A DNA stretch of 53,981 nt from Modestobacter altitudinis (GTDB lineage: Bacteria > Actinomycetota > Actinomycetes > Mycobacteriales > Geodermatophilaceae): the NCBI RefSeq assembly GCF_005930475.1, contig NZ_SJEW01000031.1, forward strand, positions 1 through 53,981. Reading direction: 5' to 3'. The first letter of the stretch is position 1; each line of letters opens with the position of its first letter. Shown in pieces: positions 49,254 through 53,981 of this stretch. The notes below the pieces were generated by a model that saw only the letters and a program-made list of their open reading frames with translations, was not told where the DNA came from and did no database searches. The position numbers were made by a program, and so were the translations under genes.

Positions 49254-49972
49254 TCGCGCTGGCCGCGGGGGCGGCCGCAGTCCTCTACCTCGTCGCCGTC
49301 ACCGTCGACCGGCGGCCCTGGCCGGTCGCCCGGACGGCGTGCTGGCTGCTCGGCTGGGGCTGCCTCGCCGGCGCGCTGACCGGCCCGCTGGCGGCGTCGC
49401 ACATGGACCTGCACGCCCACATGGCCGGCCACCTGCTGCTGGGCATGGTCGCGCCGCTCGCGCTGGCCCTGGCGCGGCCGGTGACCCTGCTGCTGCGGGT
49501 CCTGCCGGTCGGTGCTGTCCGGCGGGTGAGCCGGGTGCTGCGGACGGGGCCGGTCCACGTCCTCACCGACCCCTTCGTCGCCACCGGCCTCAACGTCGCC
49601 GGGACCTGGCTGCTGTACCGGACCGGGCTGCTCATGGCCGCCGCGCACTCCCCCGGGCTGCACCTGCTGGTGTCGGTGCACGTGCTGCTCACCGGGTGGC
49701 TGGCGACCGCCGCCGTCCTGGCGCTGGAGCCGCTGCCGCACCGGCGCGGCGTGGTGGCCCGCGCCGTCGCCCTCGCCGCCGGGATGGCCGCGCACGACGT
49801 GCTGGCCAAGTCCCTCTACGCCGCGCCGCCGACCGGCTTCAGCGGTGCCGCCGCCGGTGCGCAGCTGATGTACAACGGCGGCACGGTGGTCCACCTGGCG
49901 GTGGCCGCGCTGCTGTGGCGGCAGTGGTACGTCTCCCGGGGCGCCGTGCGGGCCGCGACCGTGCCGGCCTGA
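49250..49972 (+). CDS. CtaG-like (caa3-type) cytochrome c oxidase assembly protein
   Basis: 240 residues with about seven helices. ASHMDLHAHMAGHLLLGMVAPLALALARPVTLLLR is the caa3-CtaG motif, with histidines and methionines suited to copper. LHLLVSVHVLLTGWLATAAVLALEPLPHR and AAHDVLAKSLYAAPP follow. By family it helps copper delivery to an oxidase. No oxidase subunit genes are in the window, so it may instead serve the redox proteins of this operon (inference). Confidence 0.85.
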   Translation: MIALAAGAAAVLYLVAVTVDRRPWPVARTACWLLGWGCLAGALTGPLAASHMDLHAHMAGHLLLGMVAPLALALARPVTLLLRVLPVGAVRRVSRVLRTGPVHVLTDPFVATGLNVAGTWLLYRTGLLMAAAHSPGLHLLVSVHVLLTGWLATAAVLALEPLPHRRGVVARAVALAAGMAAHDVLAKSLYAAPPTGFSGAAAGAQLMYNGGTVVHLAVAALLWRQWYVSRGAVRAATVPA

Positions 49973-49984
49973 CCCACGCCCCGC

Positions 49985-50446
49985 TCAGCCCCGGTGGTCG
50001 CGGGCGAACCGGGCGAACCGGCGCAGCGAGAAGCGCACCCCGGCCGACATCACCGGGCGCACCAGCGGCCAGCCGGCCCGGCCGAGCGCCCCGAGCGGCA
50101 GGTCCAGCCCCTCGGTCCAGACGAACGTCGAGCCGCCGCCGGCCCGTGGCCGCACCTCGAAGGTGCCGGTGCCGCGGACGACCCGGCCGGTGTGCCGGAC
50201 GTCGACCCGGCGCGGGAACTCCCAGGCGGTGATCAGCATGGTGTCCAGCACCCCGACCCGCCGGCGTCCGGGCAGCTTGACCCCGGTCACCGCGGCCAGC
50301 CGACCGCCGACGCACTGCCCGTCGCCGTCCACCGCGCGGACGTCGGTCAGCGCCATCCACTCGCCCTGCCGGTCCCAGTCGACCAGCGCCGCCCAGACCT
50401 GCTCCGGCGGCGCGTCGACGTCGACCTGCTCGATCAGCTCAGGCAC
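49985..50446 (-). CDS. SRPBCC (START-like) family protein
   Basis: 153 residues forming one polyketide cyclase/START-like helix-grip domain: QVDVDAPPEQVWAALVDWDRQGEWMALTDVRAVDGDG at 7-43, GGSTFVWTEGLDLPLG, and a C-terminal long helix with RRFARFARDH. Such proteins bind hydrophobic ligands; the ligand is unknown. Its GTG overlaps the end of the DivIVA-domain gene by eight bases, making it the last gene of the dapE unit. Confidence 0.87.
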   Translation of the reverse strand: MPELIEQVDVDAPPEQVWAALVDWDRQGEWMALTDVRAVDGDGQCVGGRLAAVTGVKLPGRRRVGVLDTMLITAWEFPRRVDVRHTGRVVRGTGTFEVRPRAGGGSTFVWTEGLDLPLGALGRAGWPLVRPVMSAGVRFSLRRFARFARDHRG

Positions 50447-50849
50447 CGGTCCGGTCCTCCTCGTCGGTGGAGGGCACGGAGACGCCCTCGGGGTCGGTGT
50501 CCTCGGCGTCCGCCCGCGCCAGGGCCGGTGGCGCCGCGGTGGCGCCCGCGGCGGGCCGGCCGGTCGCCGCGCGGAGCTGCGCGATCTCGGCGTCCCGCTC
50601 GTCCAGGACCTGAGCCAGCTGGTCGACCAGCCAGTCCACCTCGCTCATCCGGTAGCCGCGGAGGGCCACCGAGACGCGCAACGCCCGGACGTCGTCCCCG
50701 ACCACCGGCCGGTCGTCGGGCAGCTCCACCGGCGAGCGGCCGGTCTCGGCGGGCGGCTGCGTCTCCCCCCGGCCGAGCAGCAGCGACGCGCCGAGGAAGA
50801 GCAGCCCGCCGACCACCAGCAGGCCCAGGACGAAGACGACGCCGGCCAC
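50439..50849 (-). CDS. Small membrane-anchored DivIVA-domain protein
   Basis: 136 residues. It has one N-terminal membrane helix (AGVVFVLGLLVVGGLLFLGASLLLG), a Pro-rich linker, then DVRALRVSVALRGYRMSEVDWLVDQLAQVLDERDAEIAQLR. This last segment is the short DivI1A motif followed by a brief coiled coil. A charged tail ends the protein. True DivIVA/Wag31 is cytosolic and much longer, so this is an anchored mini-version, possibly a partner at the pole or septum (inference). It lies two bases after the LOG gene. Confidence 0.8.
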   Translation of the reverse strand: MAGVVFVLGLLVVGGLLFLGASLLLGRGETQPPAETGRSPVELPDDRPVVGDDVRALRVSVALRGYRMSEVDWLVDQLAQVLDERDAEIAQLRAATGRPAAGATAAPPALARADAEDTDPEGVSVPSTDEEDRTGA

Positions 50850-50851
50850 GG

Positions 50852-51678
<827 letters not shown>

Positions 51679-51682
<4 letters not shown>

Positions 51683-52800
51683 GCGTCACTCCCGCTGAGG
51701 TAGGCGATCAGGGCGTCCTCGGCCGGCTGCAGCCGGTCGATGCGGACGTGCTCGTCGACGGTGTGGGCCAGGTTCGGGTCGCCCGGGCCGTAGTTGAGCG
51801 CCGGGATGCCGAAGGCGGCGAACCGGGCGACGTCGGTCCAGCCGAGCTTGGCCCGCGGCGGCTGCCCGACCGCGGCGACGAAGTCCGCCGCCGCCGGCTC
51901 GGACAGCCCGGGCAGGGCCCCTCCGGAGGAGTCGGTGAGCTCAAGGGTCACCCCCGCGGCCAGCGCGTCGGCGAACACCTCACGGACGTGCGCCAGGGCC
52001 TGGTCCTCGTCCCGGTCGGGGGCGAAGCGGAAGTTCACGGTCACCCGGCACTCGTCGGGGACGACGTTGCCCGCGACCCCGCCCTCGATCCGCACCGCGT
52101 TGAGCCCCTCCCGGTAGGTGAGGCCGTCGATCTCCACCTCCCGGGCGGGGTACCCGGCGAGGATGGCGAGCACGCCCGCGGCGCCGTGCACGGCGTTGAC
52201 GCCCAGCCAGGAGCGGGCGCTGTGCGCGCGCGTGCCGGGCACGGTCAGCACCACCCGCAGGGTGCCCTGGCAGCCGCCCTCGATGACCCCGTCGGTGGGC
52301 TCGAGGAGGATCGCCAGGTCGCCGTACAGCCAGCCGCGGCGCTCCCGGGCGACCCGCCCCAGCCCGTTGCGGACCGCCTCGACCTCCTCGTTGTCGTAGA
52401 AGACGAACGTGAGGTCCCGGGCCGGATGCGCGCCGGGGACGCCGAAGCGCGCCGCCAGCCGGAGCATCACCGCGTCGCCGGCCTTCATGTCGCTGGTGCC
52501 GCAGCCGTAGAGCCGGTCCTGGCCGTCGACGGTGTCGGTCCGGCTGGGCAGGTTGCCGGCGACGGGCACCGTGTCCAGGTGCCCGGCGAGCACGATCCGG
52601 GTCTCCCGGTCCAGGCTGGTCCGGGCCAGCACGGTGTCGCCCACCCGCTCGACCTCCAGGGCACCGAGCCCGCGCAGCGCCGCCTCGACGGCGTCGGCGA
52701 GGGCCCGCTCGGAGCCGGAGACCGACGGCGCGTCGACCAGCCGGCGGGTGAGGGTGAGGACGTCGGCGGTCAGGTCGAGCTCGGGCAGCAGGTCGCTCAC
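51679..52800 (-). CDS. dapE: Succinyl-diaminopimelate desuccinylase
   Basis: Releases LL-diaminopimelate in lysine and peptidoglycan synthesis. A 373-residue M20 di-zinc enzyme with [18 protein letters not shown] (His and Asp ligands), [16 protein letters not shown] (bridging Asp), [14 protein letters not shown] (catalytic Glu pair), ILLEPTDG and the C-terminal [18 protein letters not shown] (His). The GTG at 52800 has TAGGCT eight bases upstream. It is divergent from dapD, the previous enzyme of the succinylase pathway. Confidence 0.95.
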
Positions 52801-52808
52801 GACTCCCG

Positions 52809-52845
52809 AGCCTAAGGCGTGGGCACACACGGCCCTCGGTAGCGT
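52809..52845. promoter_or_regulatory. Divergent dapE/dapD promoter region
   Basis: TAGGCT on the minus strand (52814-52809) is eight bases before the dapE GTG. TAGCGT on the plus strand (52840-52845) is seven bases before the dapD GTG. Both messages are probably leaderless, and the 26 bases between allow joint control of the two dap genes. Confidence 0.45.
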
Positions 52846-52852
52846 GCACGGC

Positions 52853-53839
52853 GTGACGAGCGCAGAGCAGACCACCGGTGCCAACGGCGTCGGGCTGGCC
52901 ACCCTCACCGCCGACGGGACGGTGCTGGACACCTGGTACCCCGCCCCGGCGCTGAGCGGTGCCGACCAGGGCGAGACCGGCACCCAGCAGATCGGCGTCC
53001 TGGAGCTGGAGGGCCTGCTCGGCCCGGACCACTCCGGCCTGGTCCGCAGCGACGAGGCCCGCGGGGTGCAGGTCATCGCCGTCGCCACCACGATCGCCGA
53101 CCTCTCCGCGCCGCCGGTCGACGCGCACGACGTCTACCTGCGGCTGCACCTGCTGTCCGCCCGGCTCGTCCGGCCGCGCAGCATCAACCTCGACGGCGTG
53201 TTCGGCCTGCTCGCCAACGTCGCCTGGACCAGCGCCGGCCCGGTGCTGGCCGCCGAGCTGGACGCGGTCCGCGCCCGGACGCGGGTCGCCGCCGGCGGTC
53301 ACCTCACCGTCTTCGGGGTGGACAAGTTCCCGCGGATGGTCGACTACGTCGTCCCCGCGGGGGTCCGGATCGCCGACGCCGACCGGGTCCGGCTGGGCGC
53401 GCACCTGGCCGAGGGCACCACCGTCATGCACGAGGGCTTCGTCAACTACAACGCCGGGACGCTGGGCCCGTCGATGGTCGAGGGCCGGATCAGCGCCGGC
53501 GTCGTCGTCGACGCCGACTCCGACATCGGCGGCGGCGCCTCGATCATGGGCACGCTCTCCGGTGGCGGGAAGCAGGTCATCTCCATCGGCAAGGGCTGCC
53601 TGCTGGGCGCCAACGCCGGCATCGGCATCTCGCTGGGCGACGGCTGCGTCGTGGAGGCCGGCTGCTACGTCACCGCCGGGTCCAAGGTCGTCCTGCCCGA
53701 CGGGTCGGCGGTCAAGGCCGGTGAGCTGTCCGGCCGCGACGGGCTGCTGTTCCGCCGCAACTCGGTCAACGGCGCGCTCGAGGCCCTGCCCCGCAACGGC
53801 GACTGGGGCTCCCTCAACTCCGCCCTGCACGTCAACTGA
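52853..53839 (+). CDS. dapD: Tetrahydrodipicolinate N-succinyltransferase (actinobacterial type)
   Basis: 328 residues of the long actinobacterial DapD form. An N-terminal domain (about 1-170) has [20 protein letters not shown] and [24 protein letters not shown] left-handed beta helix follows: [58 protein letters not shown], and [31 protein letters not shown]. It succinylates tetrahydrodipicolinate ahead of DapC and DapE. The 24-base palindrome array begins three bases after its stop. Confidence 0.96.
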   Translation: MTSAEQTTGANGVGLATLTADGTVLDTWYPAPALSGADQGETGTQQIGVLELEGLLGPDHSGLVRSDEARGVQVIAVATTIADLSAPPVDAHDVYLRLHLLSARLVRPRSINLDGVFGLLANVAWTSAGPVLAAELDAVRARTRVAAGGHLTVFGVDKFPRMVDYVVPAGVRIADADRVRLGAHLAEGTTVMHEGFVNYNAGTLGPSMVEGRISAGVVVDADSDIGGGASIMGTLSGGGKQVISIGKGCLLGANAGIGISLGDGCVVEAGCYVTAGSKVVLPDGSAVKAGELSGRDGLLFRRNSVNGALEALPRNGDWGSLNSALHVN

Positions 53840-53842
53840 GCG

Positions 53843-53938
53843 ACGCGCGGTTTCGCGCGCGAAAGTACGCGCGGTTTCGCGCGCGAAAGTACGCGCGGTT
53901 TCGCGCGCGAAAGTACGCGCGGTTTCGCGCGCGAAAGT
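53843..53938. repeat. Four tandem 24-base units, each with a perfect 14-base palindrome
   Basis: Four identical units start at 53843, 53867, 53891 and 53915, each reading ACGCGCGG, TTTCGCGCGCGAAA, GT. The middle block is a perfect palindrome. The array fills the space between the dapD stop and the end of a convergent gene. It could act as a multi-hairpin terminator or as protein binding sites. No spacers exist between units, so it is not CRISPR. Confidence 0.92.
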
Positions 53939-53941
53939 ACG

Positions 53942-53981
53942 TCAGAGGTCGTCGGGGCCGGGGGTCTCGGGGGTGTTGGAC
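53942..53981 (-). CDS. C-terminal end of a convergent gene (partial)
   Basis: On the minus strand the frame reads SNTPETPGPDDL followed by TGA at 53944-53942. It remains open to the window edge. Acidic, Pro-rich ends of this kind are common in this genome, and the palindrome array lying between two stop codons fits convergent genes. The fragment is too short to identify. Confidence 0.4.
   Translation of the reverse strand, partial: SNTPETPGPDDL

Noticed and set aside
49985..50446. SRPBCC gene as the toxin partner of the Rv0909-like gene at 38363
   Set aside because: They are 11 kb apart in different operons, and SRPBCC proteins are too common for the fold alone to show pairing.
53843..53938. 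Tandem repeats at the right edge considered as a CRISPR array
   Set aside because: The units follow each other directly with no unique spacers, the unit is 24 bases with an internal full palindrome, and no cas gene is present.

Overview
The window is very GC-rich, nearly gap-free bacterial chromosome, with GTG starts almost as common as ATG. Gene content (actinobacterial-type DapD and DapE, a GlgA/GlgC divergent pair, SigE with a zinc anti-sigma factor, HtrA and TatB, a DUF3117 protein beside Tag, an Rv0909-like antitoxin, DUF2183 and DUF6518 proteins) places it in an actinobacterium. Protein similarity from memory points to Geodermatophilaceae (Blastococcus, Geodermatophilus or Modestobacter), but this was not checked by search. 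I see no tRNA, rRNA, IS element, prophage, integrase or CRISPR array. No gene-free stretch exceeds 300 bases. The longest gaps are 36609-36834 (terminator hairpin plus regulator promoter), 6604-6806 (phased repeats plus mrp promoter) and 16221-16404 (only a ribosome binding site recognised).

Left part (1-15 kb): the tail of a small membrane protein, a CoA-ester lyase, PhzF plus an EamA exporter, a PRC/MgtE-N/CBS protein with a DUF1003 partner, azlCD branched-chain amino acid export genes with a DUF6518 protein, mrp, a small HTH/DUF2975 pair, and an envelope-stress block (tatB; sigE, zinc anti-sigma factor, htrA read as one unit). Next come an O-methyltransferase, a 2H phosphoesterase and glgC.

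Middle (15-36.6 kb): glgA, a Tat-exported multicopper oxidase with a membrane partner, a zinc alcohol dehydrogenase, a cobalt-type nitrile hydratase whose beta chain is split over two genes and preceded by a DUF350 membrane gene, a MarR regulator facing a DinB-like protein, a spore-photoproduct-lyase relative, a PAS/GAF/PP2C phosphatase, a luciferase-like oxidoreductase, a DUF2183 phosphatase, a lipoprotein polysaccharide deacetylase, two ABC exporter pairs, a carotenoid-desaturase-like oxidoreductase and a large HTH/STAND/TPR regulator.

Right part (36.8-54 kb): a Rossmann-containing protein I cannot name, an orphan antitoxin-like gene, leucyl aminopeptidase, DUF3117, tag, a sugar epimerase, an EamA exporter, a polytopic membrane protein and a DUF808 protein. 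A six-gene run follows: glycosyltransferase 2, DUF2064 glycosyltransferase, cytochrome-b/molybdopterin fusion oxidoreductase, membrane protein, DUF2243, CtaG-like. The window closes with an SRPBCC/DivIVA/LOG/dapE unit divergent from dapD.

The non-coding layer is the most distinctive part. A -10-like TANNNT hexamer lies 6-8 bases upstream of the start codon in at least thirteen genes, which suggests leaderless transcripts. Two divergent pairs have overlapping -10 hexamers. An ECF-type autopromoter places the sigE start. A repeat fused to stop codons occurs at four sites. A four-copy 24-base array with a perfect 14-base palindrome follows dapD. Several operator-like palindromes sit beside their presumed regulator genes.
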